A stretch of DNA of 64,000 nucleotides, taken from the NCBI GenBank assembly GCA_003952965.2, contig CM025851.1, positions 27,556,522-27,620,521 on the forward strand, in the 5' to 3' direction. The notes below the pieces were generated by a model, which saw only the letters and a program-made list of their open reading frames with translations, did not search any database and was not told where the DNA came from. Positions 38,271 through 48,694 of the stretch are shown in pieces. The translations under genes were made by a program, and so were the position numbers. The first letter of the stretch is position 1. Each line of letters opens with the position of its first letter. The DNA is from Morella rubra (Eukaryota > Streptophyta > Magnoliopsida > Fagales > Myricaceae).

Positions 38271-39831
38271 ATGCATTCCGGAACAGTCGTAGTTGATAAG
38301 CCTCATGCAGTTTGTATTCCATCACCATTTCAAAGCCACATAAAGGCCATGCTAAAATTCGCAAAGCTTCTCCATCGTAAAGGTTTTCACATAACCTTTG
38401 TCAACACCGAGTTCAACCACCAACGTCTTCTGAAATCTGGAGGACCCAACTCTTTAGATGGCTTGCCTGACTTCCGATTCGAATCCATTCCAGACGGCCT
38501 CCCTCCATCAAATATCAATTCCCCACGAGACGGTGCTTCTTTATGCGACTCAATTATGAAGAACTTCTTGGCTCCATTTTCCGACTTGCTCGTGAAACTC
38601 AACACTGCAACTTCAGACAACAGTACTAGTACTCCTCCAGTGACGTGCATTGTCTCGGATGGTTTCATGGCATTTACCATCAGTGCTGCTCGAGAACTAG
38701 GAATCCCGATTGTAATGCTGTTCACGATCGCTGCTTGCAGCCTCATGGCTTGCATGCAGATTCGTCCTCTAATGGACAGAGGCCTCACACCACTTAAAGG
38801 TTTGACGAAAAGGGAAATACTACTGAAATCTTGCATAAGTAATTAATTTTAATTGCAAGTTTTGAAACTAAAAGCATTATTTTAATTCCTTTTTGCAGAT
38901 GAGAGCTATCTAACAAATGGGTATCTGGACACAGTTATAGACTGGATTCCAGGTATGAGAGACCTCCGATTCAGGGATCTCCCAAGCCCTTTTCGATGTA
39001 CTACTGCAAATGATGTCGAATTCAAAATGATGTTTGATATTGTAGAGAGAGCTCCGAAGGCTTCAGGAATAGTCATTCAAACATTTGACGCTTTAGAGCG
39101 AGAAGTTTTGAATGCTCTCTCCCCCATGTTTCCGCATGTATATGCAATTGGCCCTCTCCAACTATTACTCGATCAACCACAGCTCGGTCCCCTGAAATCA
39201 ATTGGGTACAGTTTATGGAAAGAAGAAAGCGAGTGCCTCCATTGGCTAAACTCCAAGGGACCTAACTCTGTGGTGTATGTGAATTTTGGCAGCTTGGCTG
39301 TGTTAACACCACAACAGCTGAGTGAGTTTGGCTGGGGACTTGCAAATAGCAAGCACCCATTTTTGTGGATAATTCGGCCTGATTTAGTTGTTGGTACTGA
39401 ATCAGCGATTTTGCCATCTGAGTTCGAGGTGGAAACAAATGAAAGGGGTCTAATAGCTGGTTGGTGCCCTCAAGAGGAAGTTCTGAATCACCCCTCAATT
39501 GGAGGGTTCCTAACGCACTGCGGGTGGAATTCAATAATTGAAAGTTTGTGTGCAGGAGTGCCCATGCTTTGTTGGCCATCCAATGGGATCAGCAAACAAA
39601 CTGCAAGTATGCCTGCAATGACTGGGGCATTGGCATGGAGATTGATAATCTTGTGAAGAGAGAGGTGGTGGAGAAGCTTGTGAGAGAGTTGATGGAGGGA
39701 GAGAAGGGTAGAAGAATGAAGAAAAAGGTCATGGAGTGGAAAAATTTGGCCGTAGAGGCCACTGGTGCCATGGTTCTTCCTCCATTAACTTGAACAATTT
39801 GGTGAATGAAGTGCTTTTGTCGAGAGGCTAG
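38271..39831 (+). pseudogene. UGT85-like UDP-glucosyltransferase, broken by two frameshifts
   Basis: The family transfers glucose from UDP-glucose to small hydroxylated metabolites. Exon 1 (38271-38799) and exon 2 (38899-39831) flank an intron at the position I know from UGT85A genes, after LTPLK, with good borders. KPHAVCIPSP, FVNTEFNHQRLLKS, IPDGLPPS, VTCIVSDG and VYVNFGS are all typical. The His after the N-terminal loop (QSHIKAML) and the Asp of VSDG, the usual catalytic pair, remain. The sugar-donor PSPG box starts at Trp 39462 (WCPQEEVLNHPS, THCGWNS). Within it, at about 39579-39587, one base is missing and the frame runs to a stop at 39656. The remaining box ([10 protein letters not shown]) and C-terminus lie in the next frame until a second one-base loss at about 39764-39768; the natural TAG is at 39829-39831. 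Several normally conserved N-terminal residues also differ (for example SPFQSH instead of FPAQGH). A sequencing error could explain one shift but hardly both. Confidence 0.85.
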
Positions 39832-40259
39832 ATGTTTCAGAAGAAAGTATCAACAAGAAAAATAGTGTAATATATTTTAATTTCCTGTTAGACACCATTT
39901 AAGTAGCCACAGATCTTTGTGGTCAGTTGGTCGCTATATATAAGACCGTTTCGATGTGAAAAAAGAACTCTCTAAGTTGTTTTTTTTTTCTTGGAAGTAA
40001 CGTAGATTTTCTTCAGATGAGTGTATAAATTGCTTGAATTTGTGAAAGGTTGTAAAAAAAAGTATTAGTTTAAATTGAAAAAAACCGGGCTTCTTTAACG
40101 AATAATAGCTATTGGATGCGTATGGAAGTTGAATCAATCTAACTGTTCTTCTGTTTCACTAGAAAGCAATCATCTCATACAAATAATTAGCAATCCTCCC
40201 TCTCTTCCACTGTTTTGCAGATAGAGAAATTACAAGGAAAAGCAACATTCCATATTTTC

Positions 40260-40411
40260 ATTTTGCAGGGGCAGCAGTGAGGAAACTTGGGGCATGGGCA
40301 AATATTTGCAGCCTCAGCTCTTGCTCCCTACGCAGATGGCATGGCTGTGGACATGACCACCTGGCGTACAACCAGCACCAGCTTCATAACAAATTGAACA
40401 AGTTTCTCCAT
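40260..40411 (-). pseudogene. Broken paralogue of the small secreted peptide gene
   Basis: From ATG 40411 the frame reads MEKLVQFVMKLVLVV and VMSTAMPSA, then hits TAG at 40330-40328. Reading on in the same frame gives ANICPCP and then HCC, aligning with the CPCP and GCC parts of the intact copy at 36060-36218. The stop falls at the expected signal-peptide cleavage site, so only the leader would be made. A natural stop after the Cys motif is also missing. The TATA word of the intact copy is not conserved. The pair flanks the UGT pseudogene and arose by duplication of a segment of roughly 400 bases. Confidence 0.75.
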
Positions 40412-42792
40412 TGCGCTTTGCGAACTATCAGACAAAGAAGTGTGATAGTTATGTGAAGGAATGATTATGTGTGGGTGGAACCTCCACTAGCTAGAGGGGA
40501 TGGGATCAACCCAACTTTATTAGCATGACATTGAAAGACATCATTTCCCTAGATGTCATTCCACAGTAATAATTTCATGTTTGAAAAGTCTATTACGACC
40601 CCTAAAATGGCCACATCAATCATTTGGTAATAAGACTTTCTATAAAGGCTGATATATACTAAAGTATCTTGCATCTTAATAATTTTTTTTTTCTCAAATT
40701 GCATAGTACAATTCGGATAGAGATAGCTGATACACTCCATTTATAGGTCAGCTAATCAGGATATTTTGCTCTCTTTCGACTACTGGTTAGGCGAGCCTTT
40801 TCTAGCCTGATTCAAAACTACCCAAATCTATATGTCGGCTTTGCCATTAGTTCTTGCATGACTTCTGCGATGCTCAGAGTGGCCGAAGAATTTAATTGGA
40901 CAACATGTGATTGTTATGACACACGGCAGGTATGCTCTTAGATTTGAGTGACAGAGTTGTGACGGAAGAAGTTATTTTAAAAGGGGGCAAACTCAAGTAG
41001 TGTTTTATAATTTTCAGGGAAATTAACAATTTGTTCACTAGGTTTTAGAAGGGCTGAAAAAATGGTCATTGAACCTAATTTTTTTACTTTTTAGTCACTG
41101 AGAACATATGGTTGTGACTTTTCACTCTATCTGTCAACCCTCCGTTGAATTTCTAACAGAATAAAGCTCCATGTTAGCGAATCTCAGTCAAGAAGAGAAC
41201 TATAAAACGATGTAGTTTGGAGACAAAATATTGCCTGCCTTTAAACAAAATGACCTGCAGCTTATCTTCTCCGTGCAGTGGACAGAAATGTGTGTTTTGT
41301 TTAATTGGCCAAAATCTGCACCTTTTTGCCTTGCTTCAAATGAGACGCTCAGCCACCCTCGACATACACTCGACGATCCCAAAGAAAATTTTCCCTCTTT
41401 TCACAAACCCTAGACTTTGGACGATCGCACCTTTGACAAAAGATCAGGAGCAACCTTAACCATGTTAGAAGGAAGATCAGTTTTCTTTGTTTTCTGTTTC
41501 AATTTCTCCTTTTGTACCCTAAATCGTTCTACAGTGAGAGTTTCCCAAGACGATTGTAAAGATTCTTTATATATTTGTTCTATATATTTGCCATGTTTCC
41601 AGATTTTCCAAAATGGTATACCTACGTGTATTTTTTTTTTCCTACGACCTTGTCCACACTAAGTGGACTTGTGAAAATCTTTTGTGATTGAGGTAGCATG
41701 GTACTGAATGATGATTTCAAGCGAAATTTGTAGTTACCGATTGCTATTAGGATTCTTCCAGCTATGAACTCTTAATTTTTTGGTTTTGACAATAAAAATT
41801 AGAATTAGGAATTGCCGTTTTTCTTTGCAAAGTATTAGATTAGTAGATAGTGAAGGACTTAGAATAATATGGAGGAACATTTATCTGTTGAACACGTGTT
41901 ACAGTTCTTAGAGTTGAATTGAGGGAAAATGGAGTATTATAGGGCTCTATATGAAATCCTCATGAGAATTAACCTTTTTTTTTTGTCTTAGGAGAAAGGA
42001 CCAGCATATTCTCCATGACTAAAATAATGACTTAAACCTACCATTCTCCACTTTTGGATGTATTACTAGCTTCTTTATGGGCAAAACAAATTTCCATTTC
42101 CGGGTTACTTTAAAAGAGAGGCTTCAGTTGGGGATCCTGTTTTCCTGCCTCAAGCAGTTGAATACAAGGATAGTAGGTGTATTTCATACTAGAAATGAGT
42201 TAATAGACGAAAATTTGAACTGTAACGTATTTTTTGTATTTGCTTTCAATGTGAACAGCAAGAGCTGATTACATAGGATATTTAAACTAGAGTATCTACC
42301 GTATTGAAGGCAAGAGAATAATTATATATAAAAACTATTAATTAAAAAAATAACGTTGAACTCCTTTGACTTGTATTTCCTCCTTTAGCTTGATTTTCGG
42401 CATTGAATCATGCTACAATATTTTCTCCTTTTATCTCTGCAAGATTCAACCGTTGCCCTAATTTTGATTTTTGTACACCGAGCTGTTCTCCTTTATCTTG
42501 ATTTTCAGCATTGATTTCTCCTTTGTCTCTGCAAGATTCAGCCGTTGCTCTGATTTTAAATTTTGTACACCGAACAATATTTAGAGTAAAGTCATAGTTA
42601 ACTCCATAAGTAGGAGAAAAAATCAAATCAGTACATCTAATTATCAATTCGGCAATTTGAAACCCATAACTTTTGAAAATCATCAATTCATGCCCCCCGT
42701 CTAAATTAGGCGTTAAATCCGATGAAAAATCATGCAAAATGACCAAAATGCCCCTCTGACGATCTGCGTTCAACCGGTTGTCTCTGCATTTT
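40412..42792. other. Intergenic region between peptide pseudogene and copia nest
   Basis: 40412-40660 resembles the DNA upstream of the intact peptide gene (for example tttattagcatgacattgaa and aataatttcatgtt). The stretch near 41020-41165 has the look of a decayed MITE. A tandem repeat lies at 42386-42580 and a ragged relative of the 15865 fold-back element at 42585-42765. No gene recognised. Confidence 0.4.
42386..42580. repeat. Imperfect tandem duplication of about 110 bases
   Basis: The words cttgattttcggcattga, ctctgcaagattcaaccgttgc and ttttgtacaccgagc recur about 110 bases later as cttgattttcagcattga, ctctgcaagattcagccgttgc and ttttgtacaccgaac. Confidence 0.7.
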
Positions 42793-43137
42793 TTATGGCT
42801 CCCATCTCATCTCCTGGAGCTCCCGAAAATAGCCTATTATAGCCCGGTCCAGCACTGAGACTGAATATAAGGCGGTTGCCTACGCCACCTGTGAACTTCT
42901 TTGGATTCAATCTCTTCTCTATGATCTGTGTTCCTCTTTCTTCCGCTCCTGTCCTCTGGTGCGACAATCTCGGTGCCACTACCTCACGGCTAACCCTGTT
43001 CTTCATGCTCGTACGAAGCATGTTGTTGTTGACTATCACTTTGTGCGTGATAGAGTGGCTTCTAAGTCTCTGGCCGTCCCTTTTATTTCTAGCAAAGAGC
43101 AACTAGCCGATATATATACGAAGCCTTTATCTGTTTA
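42793..43137 (+). pseudogene. Ty1/copia RNase H fragment, plus strand
   Basis: The frame reads SHLISWSSRK, a TAG stop, then PIIARSSTETEYKAVAYATCEL. After a frameshift come TANPVLHARTKHVVVDYHFVRDR and the end motif EQLADIYTKPLS. This is the C-terminal RNase H part of a copia polyprotein from a different family than the neighbouring minus-strand element. It is dead, with at least one stop and one frameshift, and is cut at its right end by the LTR of the minus-strand element. Confidence 0.8.
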
Positions 43138-43471
43138 AAAGTAATGGAGAGAAATGGCCAAAGAAGAACAGAGTGTGCAAGAGAATTTCTCTCGTTGTGT
43201 ATTCATCATTGAAAGACCCAGAGGTCTATATACAGGTATCGAAAGAATCAAAGAATAACTGAAAACGCTAACAAACTATACGTGCCGAAAAACAACTTAC
43301 AGCTCAGCAAATAACAACAAAAAAGAAAAAGCAAAAAGACAAAAAAAGGGCTAATAACAAACCACTCAATCTTTAGAATGGCTACTGCTCGAAGCCTTTT
43401 TCACGTCAGTGGGCATTGCGGTTATAACAGCAGCTGTAGAACTTTCTTCACCTTCGTCTATAGTCTGTAAT
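43138..43471 (-). repeat. Probable 3' LTR of the minus-strand copia element
   Basis: Downstream of the pol stop on the minus strand lies a purine-rich tract (CTTGCGGGGGG, 43479-43469) typical of a polypurine tract, followed by non-coding T-rich DNA. The segment contains TGTATATAGACC, which could be part of the LTR promoter, and ends near TCTCTCCATTAC. No second copy exists in the window, because the 5' end of the element is missing, so the borders are approximate. Confidence 0.5.
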
Positions 43472-46400
43472 ACCCCCCGCAAGATGGAGAATAGATATCA
43501 ACTATACCCATCTTGGAGAGGAGTGTGCGAAGAGCAAAAGAAGGTAAAGCCTTAGTAAGCAAATCCGCAAGTTGCAAGGGAGAAGCAACATGGGCAGTAG
43601 CGATCAAGCCTTGCTGAATGAGATCCCGAACTAAATGAAAATCCAACTTGATATGTTTAGTGCGTTCGTGAAACACGGGGTTGGCAGCAATATGTAGAGT
43701 AGCTTGATTGTCGCAATAGAGGGTAGTAGCTGCAGGATGAGGAATTTGGAAATCAGAGAGGAGATAACGTATCCAAGTGAGCTCAGAACACGTAGTGGCC
43801 ATGGCGCGGTACTCCGCCTCAGCGGAGGAACGAGAGACAACTGATTGTTTCTTGGACTTCCAGGAGATCAAGGAAGAGCCCAAGAAAATACAAAAACCAG
43901 TAACCGACTTGCGAGTATCAGGACAAGCGCCCCAATCAGAGTCACAATAGGTGCTGAGAAGACAAGAGGAAGTAGAAGGGAAAAAAATCCCTTGAGCAGG
44001 AGCACCCTAAATATAACGGAGGACCCGAGTGGCAGCAGCAAAATGAACATCTGTGGGCTTGGCCAGAAATTTGCTAAGGACCTGAACACTATAACTCAAG
44101 TTAGGGCGGGTTATAGTGAGATAAAGGAAACGCCCAAGAAGACGCCTATAAGCTGTTGGATCAGAAAGGGGAGTGCCATCAGAGGAGCTTAGGTAAACAT
44201 TCTGTTCCATAGGCAAAGTGAGAGGTTTAGAACCAATAGAACCTGTGTCAGCTAAGATGTCCAAGGCATATTTTCGCTGGCATAGGTGTAAACCAGCAGG
44301 GGATCGAGCAACCTTAATGCCTAAAAAATAATGCACAGAGCCCAGGTCTTTGATGCGAAATTGGGCATGCAAAAATGTCTTGAGAGCGCTGACAGAATCA
44401 AGAGAGGTGCTTGCAACAATAACATCATCAACATAAACCAACAAGGCAGTAAAAGAAGTGGCAGAATGCATAGTGAAGAGGCTGTAATCAGCCTTGCTCT
44501 GAGTAAAACCGTAGGCAATCAATGAAGAGGAAAACTTAGCATACCACTGTCGGGATGCTTGTTTAAGCCCATAGAGACTCTTCAAAAGTCGACAAACTTG
44601 ATGAGGTTCACCATGTGTGTAACCAGGGGGTTTGAGCATATATATTTCCTCCTGTAAATCTCCATGCAAGAAGGCATTATTAACGTCAAATTGATGCAAG
44701 ATCCAACCCTTAATGGCAGCAAGTGATAAGAGCAATTTGACGGTCACCATTTTGGCAACAGGGGAAAATGTATCATGGTAATCAATGCCCTCCTGCTGGG
44801 TGTAACCCTTGGCTACCAATCGGGCTTTGAATCTTTCCAAGGAACCATCTGAATGGTATTTAGTCTTAAAAACATACTTACAACCAATTGCTTCCTTCCC
44901 AGGAGGTAAATCGGTGAGTGTCCAGGTGTGGTTAGCCTCCAAAGCTAACAATTCTGCCTCAATAGCTTGACACCAACGAGGATCACATGAAGCTTGCTTG
45001 AAATTAGTAGGCTCACAGTTGTTAGAAATGGAAGAAGAGAAAGCCAGGTATGAAGGTGATAAACGGTGAGAGGAAAGGGAAGCTGCCAAAGGGTAAGCGT
45101 TACCTGATTGCCGAACCTTGAACTTGCCCATGCTTGGGACGGGTGAAGTGAGTAGAGTCTGATGACATAAGTAATCTTTGAGGTGCTTGGGAGGTTGACT
45201 GTGGCGAATGGATCTGCGAAGCGGTAAAGGTGGTAAAGGAGAGTCGGGTGATGGTGAAAAGTCAGATGGGGAAGGCACGGGTGGTGAGGTTGAGTCAGGA
45301 GGTGATGAAGTCGTGGAAAAGGGAGCTGGAGAAAAAGACAAAGGAGATGGAGGTGCAGATGTATGAGGTGGAGAAGTGCCGTGCAAAAGAGGAGAAAAAA
45401 AGTCAGAAGGGGAAACAGGTGGAGAAGGAAAATGAGGGACAGGTGTAATGTCGGAAAAAAAAGTTGGTGAGGTTGGTGAGAAAATAGAGGAAAAAGTAGA
45501 GAATGGAAAGACATGTTCATGGAAAGTAACGTCCTTTGATAAAAAAATGGTATGAGAATCAATATCCAATAGTTTATACCCTTTAACTCCAAACGGGTAC
45601 CCAAGGAAAACACACCGGCGACCCTTTGGATCAAACTTCCTACAACCATTGGATAATGTGGTGGCAAAAGAGAGACAACCGAATACTCTAAGGTGGCCAT
45701 ATTTGGGCTTGGTTTTAAAAAGAAGTTCAAAGGAGGTTTTATTGCCGAGAACAGGTGTGGGAGTTCGGTTAATAAGGTAAACGGCAGTCAAGATGCAATC
45801 AGACCAATATTTAAGTGGGAGATTAGCTTGAAAACGCAAGGATCTTGCTACATTAAGCAAGTGTTGGTGTTTTCTCTCTACTATGCCATTTTGTTGGGGC
45901 ATTTCAACACAAGAACGTTGGTGAATAATTCCCTTGTCATTAAAGAAATTGGTTAAGAGAAACTCTGCACCATTATCACTACGAAGGGTTTTAATTTTAA
46001 CACCAAATTGGGTTTCAACTAGATTGTAGAAGAATACAATACAATTCTTAACTTCAGATTTAGCGCCAAGCAAATAAACCCAGGTAGTCCTAGAAAAGTC
46101 ATCGACTATGGTTAAAAAAAAATTTGGAACCATCATATGCAGTAGTGGAAAGAGGCCCCCAAATGTCACAATGAATTAAATCAAAAATGGAAGAAGATTT
46201 ATGGGTGCTGATGGGAAAGGGGTGTCGATGCATTTTTGATAAGGGACAAACAGTGCAAATTGTGTCATTGAACTGTGAAGAAGATTTAAGTACAATGGGA
46301 TCATCAATAAACTGTAGTCTAGAGTGTGAAGGATGGCCTAGGCGATAATGCCATAAATGAAAATTTTCTGGAGCTTGAGTAACTGCAGCTGAAATGAGGA

Positions 46401-47737
46401 CCGGTTTACTGAGTGAAGAAAATTTTGCTTGCAAAATGGAAAGAGAAACTGCAGCTCGTTGGAGGTGGTAAAGACCTTGAATCACATCACCCATCCCAAT
46501 CGTAGTCCAAGATAAAAGGTCCTGGATAAAGCAACAATCAGAAAAACAAACCAAACAACAGATGAGAGATTCGGTTAGCTTCTTGGCAGAAATAAGGTTA
46601 AAGGAAAAAGAGGGTACACAAATGACTTCATGTAGCAACAGGGTATTTGTCACTTGTACAGTTCCAATGTGTGTAACAGGCATTTCAGCGTTGTTGGGAA
46701 GCTTTACAACATAATTCACCGTAGAGGTAATAGTGGTAAAAAAAACTGGGGCAACAATCATGTGATCTGTTGCTCCAGTATCGATGATCCATGGGATGGA
46801 AGAAGAAGATGTGTGTTTCTGTGTGAAGAGAGAGGTGAAATCAAGGATACCAGATATTTTAGATGCTTGTGGAGTGCCCGATGGGTTGTGGGTTACGGCC
46901 TGAGCATGGTGCACAGATGGAGGAATCTGTGGAAGGTTGTCTCGGTCTTGTAGCAGGGTGAGCAGCTGATGATACTGCTGCTTGGTGAAATTGACGGGAC
47001 CATCTGTACTTGGATTAGGTGCTGGTTCGGTCATGGCAGTGTGAGCGGTGGGAAGAGTGCCTTTGCCATAAAGTTTATGACCAGGAGGGTAGCCATTCAA
47101 CTTGTAGCATTTTTCTGCTACATGGCCTATCATATGACAGTGAGAACACAAAGGTGGTGCTGCATTTCCTGACTTGAAACACGTCTCCAGTACATGTCCA
47201 GTAATTCGACAATGGGTACAGAAAAGTTTATTGGGTTTGGAGCCTGGAAAAAATTTTGCTGAAGGTTTGGAGTCAGAATAAAAACGTCTAGTTGTCATTG
47301 CCATGGAATCGGTGGAAGGACCAGAGGTCACAAGTTTATGCTGCATTTCTTGTTGCTGGACCATAGAGAAAATTCGGTTAACAAATGGGTATAGGATCAA
47401 GAAGCATCACCTGATCTCGTACATTGCTATAAGTTTCATTGAGCCCCATTAAAAACTGAATAACATAATCCCTTTGTTGCCTATCCAATAGAATTTTGAG
47501 CTTACCACAAGGACAATCCGGAATGGGATCATAAAGAGAGAGCTCATCCCATAACACCTTTAATCGGCCATAATAAGTGCTGACAGTGTCTTGTTCTTGC
47601 ATCAAACCAGCAAGAGATTTATTCAACTGAAAAATTCTCGGTCCATTGGGTTGAGAATAACGATCCTTCAATTCATTCCATAGCTCTTGTGCATCATCCA
47701 CATGAATTGCCTGCTTGCCTTCTGAATTGCCTGCTGT
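43472..47737 (-). mobile_element. Ty1/copia retrotransposon, 5'-truncated and mutated
   Basis: Order on the minus strand: Gag (47737-47380; ELWNELKDRYS, TVSTYYGRLKVLWDEL), two zinc-knuckle-like CxxC motifs with a GHxxExC pattern (about 47235-47090), aspartic protease (IDTGATDHM, about 46785), GAG-pre-integrase (LWHYRLGHPSHSRL, about 46365), integrase (FLTIVDDFSRTTWVYLL, then IVERKHQHLL), reverse transcriptase (about 44960-44200; LLVYVDDVIVAS) and RNase H (43883-43472; SRSSAEAEYRAMA, NPVFHERTKHI, LADLLTKALP). This gag-protease-integrase-RT-RNase H order defines Ty1/copia. Breaks: a frameshift at about 47375-47385 in gag, another in a T9 run at about 46118-46126 in integrase, and a TAG stop at 44009-44007 before RNase H. 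The first part of Gag and the 5' LTR are missing; LINE-type sequence abuts at about 47738. Three breaks over 4.2 kb suggest a fairly young element. Confidence 0.9.
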
Positions 47738-48223
47738 GTGGTCTCCTCCCAATGGTAATTTCTAGAAAATTAACTTTGATGTTGCCATTCGGTTTGATTG
47801 TTCATGCTTGCTGCCGTTTGCCGTAATAGTGATGGTTTGCTACTCTTTGCGTGGACAAAGAGATCGCCTCCCGGTACTCCCCTTATGGGAGAGGCCCAAG
47901 CAGCTCTTCTTGTTGTTCAGGAGGCTTGTCTTTTCTCTTATCCTCTAATTTCTTTTCAAGGTGATAACTTGCAGGTTTGCAATGCTCTTGACCTTTCGGA
48001 CTATTCCCCGAATTGGTCTATTGCTCCTATTCTTCGTGACATTAAAGCTCTTATGGAGGATCATGTTAGCTGGACGTTTTCTCATGTTCGTCGTGGGGCG
48101 AATCTTTTAGCACATTATGTGGCCAAATGAGCTGTCTCTGAGAATTTAGAAGGCTCTATTCCTTCTTGTTGGATTACCTTTGATATTCTGTATTCTGACA
48201 ATCCTCTTCTTCCTCGTTGACTT
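47738..48223 (+). pseudogene. Plant LINE-type RNase H domain fragment
   Basis: The frame reads WSPPNGNF, a stop, then KINFDVAIRFDCS. After a frameshift come LAAVCRNSDGLLLFAWTKRS, PLMGEAQAALLVVQEA, FQGDNLQVCNAL and FSHVRRGANLLAHYVAK. A TGA replaces the expected Trp, and the frame goes on to SENLEGSIPSCW. This is the RNase H-like domain (RVT_3 type) at the C-terminus of many plant LINE polyproteins, with acidic residues at the usual places (FD, GE, GD). It has two stops and one frameshift, so it is not functional. It meets the copia element head-on, and the junction is at about 47738. Confidence 0.75.
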
Positions 48224-48604
48224 TGATTTGGTGGGAATGAATGACGAGCCTAGTGCGTACTGGAGAGAGAAAAAAAAATGATTGTCTAGGGGGAGAGAAA
48301 ACGGAAGAGACAATCGTTGTTGGAGAGATAGAGAGAGAAAAAGACAAGTGGGCCCAGAGAGAAATTGTGCACAGAGTTTCAATGTCTGTTAATTAATTAT
48401 TTAACTGCGGTTAGGCAATTTGATTGGCACAATCAATCTAAGCCGTCCTTTAGCTTCATTAATGGATGATCAAGATCTTGTCTCTGTCTCTAAGGGTGTG
48501 AGTACCCTAACCGACCCACTTCGGACGCATAATTTATTGTGGTTTGACTTTAGTGCACATGAAGAGGCATCTATCTTGACTTTCGTACATTGGATCGTAC
48601 AGAT
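48224..48604. other. Upstream region of the MLO gene
   Basis: A non-coding stretch of about 380 bases with a GA-rich part at 48265-48360. No gene recognised. It should contain the MLO promoter. Confidence 0.4.
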
Positions 48605-48612
48605 TATATATA
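48605..48612 (+). promoter_or_regulatory. TATA box of the MLO gene
   Basis: TATATATA lies 83-90 bases before the ATG at 48695, which predicts a leader of about 55 bases. Confidence 0.6.
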
Positions 48613-48694
48613 CCCATAAAAAGTCCGCTGATCTGGCCACTATCGACTGATCGAAGACGAATAATCCTGAGAAGAAAATCACAATAAGCTGCAC

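Noticed and set aside
44945..45730. Minus-strand frame of 261 codons rich in Leu, His and Pro
   Set aside because: It is an alternative frame over the Ser/Pro-rich linker between integrase and reverse transcriptase of the copia element.
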